Below, piece by piece: positions 1 to 9,357 of a DNA stretch of 64,000 nucleotides (positions within the stretch are counted from its first letter, which is position 1; the number at the start of each line of letters is the position of its first letter). Below the pieces are notes generated by a model. That model was not told the DNA's origin. It saw nothing but the letters and a program-made list of their open reading frames with translations, and searched no databases. The stretch is from assembly GCF_019175385.1 (NCBI RefSeq), contig NC_083337.1, forward strand, positions 169,645,713-169,709,712, written 5' to 3'. The position numbers and the translations under genes were made by a program. The DNA is from Lycium barbarum (taxonomy: Eukaryota; Streptophyta; Magnoliopsida; Solanales; Solanaceae).

Positions 1-297
1 ATACATATAAAACATGGTAAAAAATATCATAAGTAGGGAGAGCAATAACTTATAACCGATCCATGGTCTGGTGCTTGCGTCCCGCCAGCAGAACACTCAG
101 TCCTTGCCAGGGAACATGAGATTTAATAAAGTATGAAAGGATCCAGTCATTATGAGAGATCGTCCGGGACATGGGTGGAGCGATCCTCATCCTACGGTGG
201 CTACGTAGTTTCAGGCTATCTGAAGCCCTCCTCGGTAATTAATGCAACTCCCAAAACATGAACATGAAAATAGTGGCACTTGCTGCCCATGGTATAT

Positions 298-421
298 CAT
301 GAATCATAACTTGCTTGTACATAGTGTTCATGAATCATAACTTGCTTGTACATAGTGTTCATGAATCATAACTTGCTTGTACATGGTTTTCATGAATCAT
401 AACTTGTTTGTATAGTTTCAT
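298..421. repeat. 31-bp tandem repeat, four copies
   Basis: CATGAATCATAACTTG recurs at 298, 329, 360 and 391, giving a strict 31-bp period. The last copy is slightly diverged. It lies inside the subfamily-B LTR. Spacers are not unique, so this is a simple tandem array. Confidence 0.9.
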
Positions 422-1499
422 AAGATAACTTGTCATAGTCTTGCAAAACATGTTTTTGGTTCATGAGTAATAACAATAGTTCGAAATCATATATATATAT
501 ACTTGTCTTGAAAACATGCTTGTAACTTGCTGGATGAAATCATAAAGTTTCATATAAACATAATGAGAACACATGAGGAAGAATTCATGATTCATGGATT
601 TAGCTAGGATTCCTAATATCCGTAATGGAAGATTAGGAATACAATGACGAACATAGATACAAAATTCATGTACATACATACATAGTTACGGGCTACCAAT
701 ATGTTGGGTTTAATGCCCTAGGATTTGAACTTCATAGATTTTACGAAAACGGATCATGGGGAAGAACGTAGAGATTCCCACATGTGGATGGAAGTTCTAC
801 ATACCTTAACCTCCGCCTTTGAGCGTATCACAATGTACTTCAACCCCTTCAACTTCAATCTATAGCAATACAAGTCATAGGGATTCTATATTAGCAATCA
901 TATCCATATTTTGTTCATCTAAGCATTTTATCAAACACTTGGTGGGCATGAAGCTCCACAACCTTCATTAATGGTGATTTCTTCACCCAATTCCCATTCT
1001 ATTACTTCTAGGTGATTCTACAATCTTAATTAGATGTAACTAACATCATCCTTCATCACCCATATGAATACAACAATCCCAAGTCAACAATCCAAAACTC
1101 TAGCATTGTTCATATAATCCTCTTTATCAAACCCATTTACTATTCTCCCAAGAACTCATCAATTCACAACTATAAATGTTCAGAGAGTAGAAACATTACC
1201 TTTTCGAAGTCCAATCCTCTTGAGTTCGGGTTCTAGGGTTTTCACCTCCACCTATAATGTTCCAATCATAACTCTATAGATTAGAAGGGTTTACTCAAGT
1301 TAGAACGGGATTAGGGACTTGGATTCAATCTAGAATCATGATAGAAACTTACCTTGGAAGATCTTGAGATTTGGGACTTGTTCTCTATGAGTTTAGAGAG
1401 TATTTTCGTGAATGGGGAGGCTGGGGAAATAACCCCAAGTCCTAAATATAGCTTAAAACGCGTAAACCCGACTTTTGACCCGAAAACGTACTTAACGGA

Positions 1500-1712
1500 C
1501 CAAACGACGGTTCAAACGACGAACCGTCGATCAGAACGACGGAGCGTCAATCTGCTCCGTCGAATTGGTCAAATTTCCAGTGAACAATGCACAATCGACG
1601 GTTCAAAGGACGAACCGTCGATCAGATCGACGAAGCGTCGATCTGCTTCGTCGAATTGGTCAAATTTCCAGTGAACAATGCACAATCGACGGTTCAAAGG
1701 ACAAACCGTCGA
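1500..1712. repeat. Hairpin-rich tandem array (CGACGGTTC / GAACCGTCG)
   Basis: CGACGGTTC followed by GAACCGTCG recurs three times, and CGACGAAGCGTCG-type palindromes alternate with it. The block containing AAATTTCCAGTGAACAATG repeats with a 91-bp period (1570 and 1661). It occupies the LTR position that in the complete Tekay copy is filled by a different palindrome, TTACGGACCGTAA. Confidence 0.85.
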
Positions 1713-2081
1713 TCTTCCCGTCGAAGTCACCCATTTTCCAGCGAAGACAAGCTTCAGTAAAATGGGCATAACTCTTTGCAAAGATGTCCGTTTGACCTCC
1801 ATAATATACCGTTGGAAAGCTATTTCAAAGGGCTACAACTTTAATCAAGGATGTTTTCCCAAATTCCAAATTAATAATGGGGTTATAATCGTTGGAAGTA
1901 ATACCATCTATAAACTCACTTGCAAACATGCCCCATAGAGTGGCTTCCAACTTTTCTTTGCTCAAAAACATTTCTTATGACATAATTGGTTTTCAAAACA
2001 CTTCCTATAACTATCATATTGGTTCCATTATATTATCATCTTATGAGTCAAACTTTTCGTCCGAAGTTACGAGGTGTTACA

Positions 2082-3635
2082 TTTACGAAACAGATCATGG
2101 GGAAGAACGTAGAGATTCCCACATGTGGATGGAAGTTCTACATACCTTAACTTCCCGCTTTTGAGCGTATCACAATGTCCTTCAATCCCTTCAACTTCAA
2201 TCTATAGCAATACAAGCCATAGGGATTCTATATTAGCAACAATATCCATGTTTTGTTCATCTAAGCATTTTATCAAACACTTAGTGGGCATGAAGCTCTA
2301 TAACCCTCATTAATGGTGTTTTCTTCACCCAATCCCCATTCTATTACTCCTAGCTAATTCTACAATCTCAATTAGATGTAATTAACATCATTCTTCATCA
2401 ACCATATGAATACAACAATCCCAAGTCAACAATCCAACAACTCTAACATAGTTCATATAATTCTCTTCATCAAACCCAATTATTATTCTCCCAAGAATTC
2501 ATCAATTCACAACCATAAATGATTAGGGAGTAGAAACATTACCTTTCAAGAGTAGTAATCACGAAATCAACACCCCCAAGTCCGATCTTTAGCTCAAAAT
2601 GACGACCACCACTTGTACTACAATTTATCCTTCACGAGCTTTGGGATTCGGGGCCTTAAACTTGGTTGATTTTCTACTTTCTCTCTCTAATTTCCCCTCT
2701 CTCTCACTTCCTCTCTCTAAAATCTGAATTTGGAGAAAAAAATGGGCTGCTAGGTTTATATTTCCCTTATATACCAAGGGGAAATGGGTTTGACCCAACT
2801 TGAAAACGGGTTGGGACCTTTCTGTCTTAAAACGTCCATATCTCCCTATCCCGACGTCGCCTGTGAACCCACAACCTATGGTTGGAAAGGTATTTCAATT
2901 ATCTACAACTTTCGTTCTTTGGGTTTTCCCAAATTCCCAAGTTATGATAGGGTTATGGCCTCCCGAAGTCAGGTGACCCGAAACGTACATACGGACCAAG
3001 ATACGGTCACTGTTACGGTCCCGTAACACAAAGGACGGACCGTAACTTGGTACCGTACCTTGGTGAAAATTTCCAGTGAGGTTCTGGAAATTTTCGGGAC
3101 GTTACGGTCTACTGTTACGGCCCGTAACACGTGTTACGGTCCGTAACGTCACCGTTACTCTGACAGAAATTTCCAGCGAACATGCTTCAGTAAAATGGGC
3201 ATAACTCTTTGCACCGATGTCCGTTTGACGCCCGTAAGATACCGTTGGAAAACTATTTCAAAGGGATACAACTTTAATCAAGGAAGTTTTCTCAAATTCC
3301 CAACGGATTTTCATGAAATTTGACTGGAAGGCAGACGTATCGAAAACTTAGCCGATTCTATAGGATTTCAAGTGCCTTACTATTAGCCATATTGAGACGA
3401 TCATATCTCCTTGCTCCGATCTCTGATTGGCTTGATCCTTATATCGTTAGAAAGGTATTTCTACATACTACAACCTCATTGGGGTTACTTTCCCAAATTC
3501 CAAACCGATCAAGGAGTTATCGCTGCCCGAAATAGGCCTATCAACCATTTTCGCAAAACGTTCAAACCTTCCATGTTTCCACTAGAACTCTAATGATATG
3601 AGCTTAAACTCAGTCCCAAAATGCGGGGTGTTACA
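2082..3635 (-). mobile_element. Tekay-type LTR, truncated copy inserted in Athila integrase
   Basis: On the minus strand it starts at 3635 with TGTAACACCCCGC, identical to the start of the complete Tekay LTRs at 29518 and 37297. It follows them collinearly: acggaccgtaa-type repeats near 3000-3160, the CTCTCTC tract near 2690, and the GAACTTCCATCC block near 2120. It stops at 2082 where the other LTR begins, after about 1.55 kb of an expected 2.7 kb. The bases next to its start are ATCAT (3636-3640). The host sequence is a retrotransposon integrase frame, so this is a nested insertion. It may be a solo LTR or part of an element extending left of the window. Confidence 0.8.
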
Positions 3636-3818
3636 ATCATCGAGCTTCAGTGACCAATCTTTCCTACTCATGCTCACAGTCTTCTCCAAAATCCTCTTAA
3701 TTTCTCTGTTCGATACCTCCACTTGACCACTCGTCTGAGGATGATAAGCAGTCGCTATCTTGTGTTTCACCCCATACTTGAGCAACAATTTATCAAAGAG
3801 TCGATTGCAAAAGTGCAT
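3636..3818 (-). pseudogene. Integrase core fragment (Athila-lineage)
   Basis: The minus-strand frame reads [16 protein letters not shown], then [19 protein letters not shown], the C-terminal half of a retroviral-type integrase core including its catalytic E region. It is cut on one side by the Tekay LTR at 3635 and on the other by foreign sequence from 3819. The matching upstream part of the core resumes near 4610-4650. Confidence 0.85.
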
Positions 3819-4610
3819 ACTTTAATTAGTATAAACCTCTCGTATTGGATGAATTATTATTAAATCAAATATTTAAATTTGTACATTCAAATATAATAAA
3901 ACACTTAAATCAAAACCCTATAAATATTACAAGTTTCAAAACTTGCTTTGGGGCACTTTAGAACCCCTAAAACGACGATCCAAACGTTTAGGTGGACTTG
4001 ATGTAATGAGCCGACATTATTGTACGCAAAAAAAGATATTAAGTTTTATATAAAATATTGATATTTTGGGATTTTAAAACATGATTAATCTTTGCCCAAA
4101 GTATGGAAAAAAACGTGATTGGAAAGGTAACGCAAAAAAAAAAAAAAAAAAAAAAAAAGTTGCACCATTAACGCACAAAATTCGTGCGTGAAAGGCCCAA
4201 AGTGCTTTGGTACTCTACTGTAAATACTATGCATGAGTTAAAAAGTTAAAGAAGGGACACTCTGTTATGTTATGTTTATTCACAACATGGCAAACATAGC
4301 CCTTATCTTGCTTTTTCTATTGCTTTTGTGCCTTTTGTTGTTGGAACTCAAGTTTCTTTCTTGGTCTAGTCAAATGGTGGATTGCTCTGTTCTCGTTCCA
4401 ACTGTCTAATAATGCTAACTACTTAACCAATCACATGTGTAATATTTTTCTGCACATGAAGTGTAAAAATACAACGGGATTTATTGCAATTTGGTCCTTT
4501 CACGCACGAATTTCGTGCGTGAATACTATTTATGTGTTTTTTTTTTTCCGTACTACTTTGGTTCAACTTTTCTTTTTTTGTACTACTTAAGTCGCGGATT
4601 CACCATACTA
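3819..4610. mobile_element. Unclassified insertion interrupting the integrase
   Basis: About 790 bp of AT-rich sequence separates two halves of the integrase frame. It contains a run of A at 4135-4158 and a palindromic motif CACGCACGAA...TTCGTGCGTG at 4500-4522 that is partly repeated at 4170-4192 (ACGCACAAAATTCGTGCGTG). CATAC occurs at both junctions (3815-3819 and near 4603), which could be a target duplication or microhomology. About 30 integrase residues seem to be missing as well, so a deletion accompanied it. No coding frame or known family was recognised. Confidence 0.45.
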
Positions 4611-4657
4611 GCATCGTTAGTGGGAAGTGCAATGGCTTCCACCCACTTCGAGACATA

Positions 4658-4907
4658 GAGCCCGTTTGGATTGGCTTATAAGTTGTTTTCAGCTTTTTTG
4701 AGTGTTTGGCTGGCCAGCTTAAAGTCATTTTGTGCTTAAAATAAGCTCAAAAAAATAATTGGGCCCATTTAACTTAGCTTATCTAAAGCAACTTATAAAC
4801 TGAAAACAGCTTATAAGCCAAAAAAATAAGTTAGACTACCCCAACTTATTTTTTTTAGCTTATAAGATGTTTGCAGCTTATAGGCATAAGCCCATCCAAA
4901 CAGGCTC
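4658..4907. mobile_element. 250-bp MITE with 3-bp target duplication
   Basis: The ends are imperfect inverted repeats: GAGCCCGTTTGGATTGGCTT on the left and, reverse-complemented, GAGCCTGTTTGGATGGGCTT on the right. The inside also folds back (GCTTATAAGTTGTTTTCAG against CTGAAAACAGCTTATAAG). ATA flanks both sides (4655-4657 and 4908-4910). The surrounding integrase frame (VDY...VSKWVEA) is continuous if one ATA copy is disregarded. The 3-bp duplication suggests a PIF/Harbinger-type MITE, but the family is not proven. Confidence 0.88.
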
Positions 4908-4910
4908 ATA

Positions 4911-5467
4911 GTCTACAACAACCAATATGTACTTATTTCCCTTGGACGGTATGAAGGGACCCATGAAGTCGATACCCCACACATCAAATAGTTCAATCTC
5001 TAAGATGCCCTTCAAAGGCATTCATGATGCTTGGAGATATTTCCGGTTCTCTGGCAGCTATCGCAGGCGCACACAAATTCATGAGCATCTTTGAACAAAG
5101 TGGGCCAATAGAACCCAGACTGAAGTATCTTCGCAGTTGTTCTGTCACCAGTGTGATGTGCCCCATAGGGTGATGAGTGACACTTCTCAAGAATCGCGGA
5201 GACCTCTTCCTCTGGAATACACCTTCTGATCAGCTGACCTGTGCCAACCCTATAGAGATAGGGCTCATCCCATACATAGAAACGACTATCATGCAAAATC
5301 CGCTTCTTCTTCTCCTGATTAGCACCAGGGGGGTAAATCTCACTTACTATAAAGTTCACCATGTCTGCATACCATTGCACCTCAGCTGATTGAAGAGCAA
5401 AGAGTTGTTCATCAGGAAAAGTCTCCTTAATCATCACTGCTTCATCTACATGTTCCCGATCTTCCAA
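4911..5467 (-). pseudogene. Integrase N-terminal part (HHCC zinc domain), Athila-lineage
   Basis: The minus-strand frame contains HSSPYGAHHTGDRTTAKIL and then CACDSCQRTGN, the H-H-C-C zinc-binding module that precedes an integrase core. Further downstream comes a GVDFMGPF-like stretch, the beginning of the core. The MITE at 4907 interrupts the core right after VDY. The zinc residues are all present, but the element as a whole is dead. Confidence 0.85.
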
Positions 5468-6049
5468 TCTCGATAAGTGATCTGTTACTTGATTTTCTGT
5501 GCCTTTCGGTCAAGAATCTCGATGTCAAACTCTTGCAGCAGCAATGCCCAACGAATAAGCCTCGACTTTTGCATCTTTTTTCGCAAACAAATAACGAACT
5601 GCAGTGTGATCAGTATATACAATCACCTTAGTGCCCACAAGATATGACCGGATTTTGTCAAAGGCGTAGACAACCGCCAATAACTCATTCTCTGTGACTG
5701 TATAGTTCATCTGGGCTGCATCAAGTGCCTTGCTGGCATAATAAATAGGATGAAAAATCTTGTCCCTTTTCTAACCAAGGACAGCTCCCACCGTAAAATC
5801 ACTTGCATCACACATCTAAATAAACGACATAGACCAATCGGGTGCGATGATAATAGGAGCAGACACTAACCTCTGTTTCAACTCATCAAAAGTCGTCAGA
5901 CAGGTTTCATTAAACAGATACTTCACATCTTTCTCTAAAAGCTTGCACATTGGATTAGCAACTTTAGAGAAGTCTTTGATGAACCGTCGATAGAAGCCTG
6001 CATGCCCAAGAAAACTGCGCACTCCTTGAACTGAAATGGGTGGTGGCAA
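5468..6049 (-). pseudogene. RNase H region, frameshifted (Athila-lineage)
   Basis: Frames at 6049-5816 (PPPISVQGVRSFLGHAGFYR, then DFSKVANPMCKLLEKD) and 5710-5525 (NYTVTENELLAVVYAFDK, then VYTDHTAVRYLFAKKDAK) are the RT-connection and RNase H parts of a gypsy pol. A TAG stop interrupts them near 5775. After KKDAK the frame is lost: CGAGGCTTATTCGTTGGGC continues the gene in another frame, and a second single-base loss follows near 5505. At least two frameshifts are therefore present. Confidence 0.8.
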
Positions 6050-6127
6050 TTTTTCAATTGCTTCAATCTTCGCTTTATCAACTTCTATTCCCTTGCTCGA
6101 TATCTTGTGCCCAAGAACGATGCCCTC

Positions 6128-6802
6128 TCAAACCATGAAATGACATTTTTTCCAGTTAAGTACCAAGTTCGTTTCTTCACAACGAGCTAACATGGCATCA
6201 AGATGGTTCAAGCAGTCATCAAAAGAATCCCTAAAAACAGAAAAGTCATCCATAAATACCTCTACATAGTTTTCCACCATATCAGTGAAAATAGCCATCA
6301 TGCATCGCTGGAAAGTACCTGGAGCATTGCACAAACCGAAAGGCATCCTCCGGAATGCAAACGTACCATATGGACATGTGAATGTGGTCTTCTCTTGATC
6401 CTCGGGTGCAATCATGATCTGGTTGTAACCCGAATAGCCATCCAAAAAGCAATAATAATCGTGCCCAACAAATCTATCGAGCATCTGATCCATGAAGGGC
6501 AAAGGAAAGTGATATTTTCTGGTGGCATTGTTCAACTTGCGATAGTCAATACATATCCTCCAACCAGTAACAGTTCGTTGAGGCACCAATTCATTCTTCT
6601 CGTTTTCTACCACAGTCATGCCCCCTTTCTTCGGGACACATTGTACAGGACTTACCCATTTGCTGTCAGAGATGGGATAAATAATGCAGCTGTCAAGCCA
6701 CTTTATTACCTCTTTCTTCACCACATCCTTTATGATCGGGTTCAGTCGTCTCTGACACTCAACACTAGGCTTGCTGTCTTCCTCCAATAATATTTTGTGC
6801 AA
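6128..6802 (-). pseudogene. Reverse transcriptase (Athila-lineage)
   Basis: A 224-residue open stretch on the minus strand holds the ordered RT motifs: WVSPVQCVPKKGG, GWRICIDYRKLNNAT, the DGYSGYNQI box, FAFRRMPFGLCNAPGTFQRCM, and VFMDDFSVF with the catalytic aspartate pair. This part is intact as a domain. It is cut off from the protease by stops near 6840-6970, and the frame ends at TGA after HFMV. Confidence 0.9.
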
Positions 6803-6973
6803 GTAAAACGAACTACTAATACCTCGAATATCAGCTATCGACCACCCAAGGGCTCAGATTCGATCTCTTAGCACTCGTAACACACGTTCAACCTGCACAT
6901 CAGTCAAATAAGCAGAGAGGATTACAGGCAATGTGTCTGCACTACCCAAGAAGGCGTAGCGAAGATGAGGAGG

Positions 6974-7845
6974 CTATGGCTTCAACTCAAGAACTGGAGC
7001 CTCTTGAATAAATGGTTTCGGCTTCTTCCATGACTCTGGTCTGTCTAACTCCTCAAATGGTGTGTTTGCTCGTAAATAAGCACATGAAGTGTCAAGGATG
7101 CTAAGACACTCCTCGACTTCTGCATCAATCATCAAGTCTTTCCCGTACACCAAAGCTGTCTCCAAATGATCTCGCGAAGCTAGAAAGTGATTTAACTCTG
7201 CATTAGTGAGCTCGGGCTCCACCACGGAAATCATCTTCAATTCCTCATAATGGGATGGAAGCTTGGTAGCTTTAAACACATCAAAAGTCGCCTCTTGTCC
7301 ATCAACTGTCATGGACATCTTCCCATCTTTCACTCGGATCACAGCATCAACAGTAGCCAGGAATCCTCTCCCCATGATGAGAGGAACACTCTTATCTGCC
7401 TCATAATCAAGTATCACAAAATCGACCGGCAGAATAAATTGGCCTACCTTCACAAGGACATCCTTAATAATACCATCAGGATAAGCGAGAGATCGATCAG
7501 CCAGCTTCAATGTAATAGTGGTTGGCCTAGGCTCACCCAAGCTCAACGTTCGGAACACAGAGGTGGGCATCAGATTAATACTAGCACCCATATCACACAA
7601 TGCTAGCCCAACTTCAATGTTGCCAATAGTAATCGAAATCGTGAAGCTGCCCGGATCTTTCAACTTTGGAGGAATTGTACTCCTCACTTTAGAATTGCAC
7701 TCCTCAGTAAGCGCAACAGTCTCAAACTCTGTCCAATGCCTTTTATTCGCAACCACATCTTTGATATACTTAGCATATTTTGGAACTTCTTGCAAAAGCT
7801 CCACCACAAGTATGTTGATGTGTACTTGTTTTAAGAGTTCAAACT
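6974..7845 (-). pseudogene. Gag-end and aspartic protease (Athila-lineage)
   Basis: The frame begins within a gag-pol linker (ELLKQVHINIL, VELLQEVPKYAKYIKDV) and continues into the aspartic protease core LCDMGASINLMP, where D-M-G-A stands at the usual D-T/S-G-A position, then VPLIMGRGFLAT. A stop ends the frame at 6974. The upstream gag is missing: homology ends near 7845, where a 27-bp direct repeat (TTCAAACTAATATTTAATAA, at 7838 and 7869) begins. Confidence 0.8.
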
Positions 7846-8120
7846 AATATTTAATAATATAAATGTTTTCAAACTAATATTTAATAATATAAATTTCAAT
7901 ATTTTTTCTGATAATGAAATTCTCCATTTGGTCCATTTTACTTGTCATGTTTTTCCTTGCACGCCCTTGAGGAAACTTAACCAAAAAATTAATTTGACTA
8001 AATTATCCTTATTTAACTAAATTATCCTTATTTATTCTTTGATCTCAATTGGATACTGCTTTCTTTTTCACTACATTAATCTCTCTCCACATTTATTGAG
8101 TAAGGATAAAGGTGAAAACT
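7846..8120. other. AT-rich intergenic stretch
   Basis: A duplicated AT-rich motif (TTCAAACTAATATTTAATAA) and ATTATCCTTATTTAACTAA repeats are present. No coding frame or known element was recognised. Confidence 0.5.
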
Positions 8121-8340
8121 AGTAATTTCTCCTTTTTATGTGAACCTAATTGACTTGACACGAAATTTAACAAAGAAGAGAAGACTTTTAAACTTGTGGT
8201 GTTAAATGAATCACATTATTTTGTGTGTCTATAAATCATTGCCTAAAGATAAACTGTTTTCAAATATAAAAACGAGTCATTCTTTCTGGCACGAACTAAT
8301 AAGAAAATAGATTTATATAAATTGAAATGAAGGAGTAATT
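8121..8340. mobile_element. MITE-like repeat (TTTGACTTGACACGAAATTTAA type)
   Basis: The block has the phrase ACTTGACACGAAATTTAA followed by AAGACTTTTAAACTTGTGG and ends GAAATGAAGGAGTA. This is the layout of the CTCCCTCCGT-type short element seen again at 21241 and 22313. The left end is degenerate (TTTCTCC), and AGTAATT flanks both ends. Confidence 0.5.
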
Positions 8341-8603
8341 GTATCTTGATTTTTCAAAATGATAATTATTTTGTACCGTTTATCTTTAGTACAGAAGGGA
8401 GTAATATTGATGTCCAAACGGAAATAAGTAATAAGTCCTCCTGTACGAAACAAAGACTTGGTGCGGGAAAAAAGAGCGGGAAGATGCATAAAACCCGATT
8501 CGTTGAATCGCCCGACCCAAAAGATAAACATCATATACTAATTTGTTACCCTAATCGATTCAAATACTGGTAAATACGAATATCCCGAAAATGTGAAGAG
8601 AAG

Positions 8604-8834
8604 ATGGATGGAGCAAGGATTACAGAGACAAACATGGAAGTTCCCAAGATAAGAGGAAAGAGAGAGCAGAGAGTAGCAAATATTGGAGACGATGAGAAGA
8701 ACATGAAAGCTAGGGTTTCTGAGAAGAAGAAACCGGAGGATGATGAACAAATTAAGAGGGGCAGATTTGGAAATATAGTTTTCATGAAAGATATAATGGA
8801 GAACCCAACTGATAGTATCCAAGATGCTTTATGA
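8604..8834 (+). CDS. Small hypothetical ORF, charged, possible gene remnant
   Basis: A 76-residue ATG-to-stop frame rich in K, E and R (for example KARVSEKKKPEDDEQIKRGR) with no signal peptide or membrane segment. It lies in the 3' flank of the minus-strand ABI3 gene, in a stretch much less AT-rich than its surroundings. The GAAGATGGATGG context is compatible with a start codon. I do not recognise the family. The composition resembles coding sequence more than random DNA, but no splice partner, promoter or homologue can be shown. It may be an exon of a decayed gene or a chance frame. Confidence 0.25.
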   Translation: MDGARITETNMEVPKIRGKREQRVANIGDDEKNMKARVSEKKKPEDDEQIKRGRFGNIVFMKDIMENPTDSIQDAL

Positions 8835-9357
8835 ATTTGTGTCATCTTTGTGTACTGTCAACATTTTGATGTTGCTATTGTAATGCACATACGGACTTGG
8901 TGTTACTGTAGAAATCTGCACGGCTTTACTACTGTACTGCTATTGTGATTTTGTTAGCACCTGGGAACTTTGATTGATCAACCCCATGTTGCTTAATCAA
9001 CCTTCATCGCCAATTAGTTTGTTTAATCGACCGTGATGGAGTTGGATTAATAGAACAAGAAGGCTGACTAATAGACAGCAAATTAGCTAAACTAATTAGC
9101 AAACAGCAACTCATATCTTTCAACTAAACTGGAAACCATATATCCTCCACTGAAATTGAGCTGATGTAAAAATCAATGTACCGTCAATGTATATAACTTA
9201 AATTAGATTACAAATGATCGTCATTGCATTGCTAAACACAGTAGACAGACATACAAGACCACCAGATTACAACTTAATTACACACTTCTCTACATTAGAC
9301 AGCCATATAAAGAAGATGAACAGCAACTTCTCACTTGTTGAGATGAATTAATTTCTC

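Larger units (their letters stand above)
1..2081 (-). mobile_element. Tekay-type LTR, subfamily B, partial (runs off the left edge)
   Basis: Read on the minus strand, this block starts at 2081 with TGTAACACCTCG, the same LTR start type as the complete Tekay element at 29518-40004. It then follows that LTR in the same order: a GAACTTCCATCCACATG block near 780-830, the tract with GCCTGAAAC near 200-230, and the CGGCAAGG-like segment near 100. The central part is not homologous and instead carries CGACGGTTC hairpins. The LTR end is outside the window. It abuts the second LTR piece exactly at 2081/2082, so it probably inserted into it. No coding frame is present. Assignment rests on shared order with the complete copy. 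Confidence 0.75.
3636..7845 (-). mobile_element. Athila-lineage Ty3/gypsy pol remnant
   Basis: A minus-strand pol region reads protease (7807-6974), reverse transcriptase (6802-6128), RNase H (6049-5525) and integrase (5467 down to 3636). The FMDDF polymerase box, the LCDMGASINLMP protease signature and the LPPPIS...RSFLGHAGFYRRFIKDFSK block match the Athila branch as I know it. Gag and both LTRs of this element are absent from the window. Homology ends near 7845, just where an AT-rich direct repeat begins. Frameshifts, stops, an unexplained insertion (3819-4610), a MITE (4658-4907) and an LTR insertion at 3635 show it is dead. Confidence 0.85.

Noticed and set aside
298..421. CRISPR-like regular repeats
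   Set aside because: Units are contiguous without unique spacers, and the context is a plant LTR.
6203..6790. Plus-strand 195-residue frame
   Set aside because: It is the antisense shadow of the Athila reverse transcriptase, which shows ordered family motifs on the minus strand.
8546..8845. Minus-strand 99- and 94-residue frames with hydrophobic stretches
   Set aside because: They overlap the plus-strand charged ORF as complements. F/L/S-rich composition is what the complement of K/E-rich coding sequence gives.
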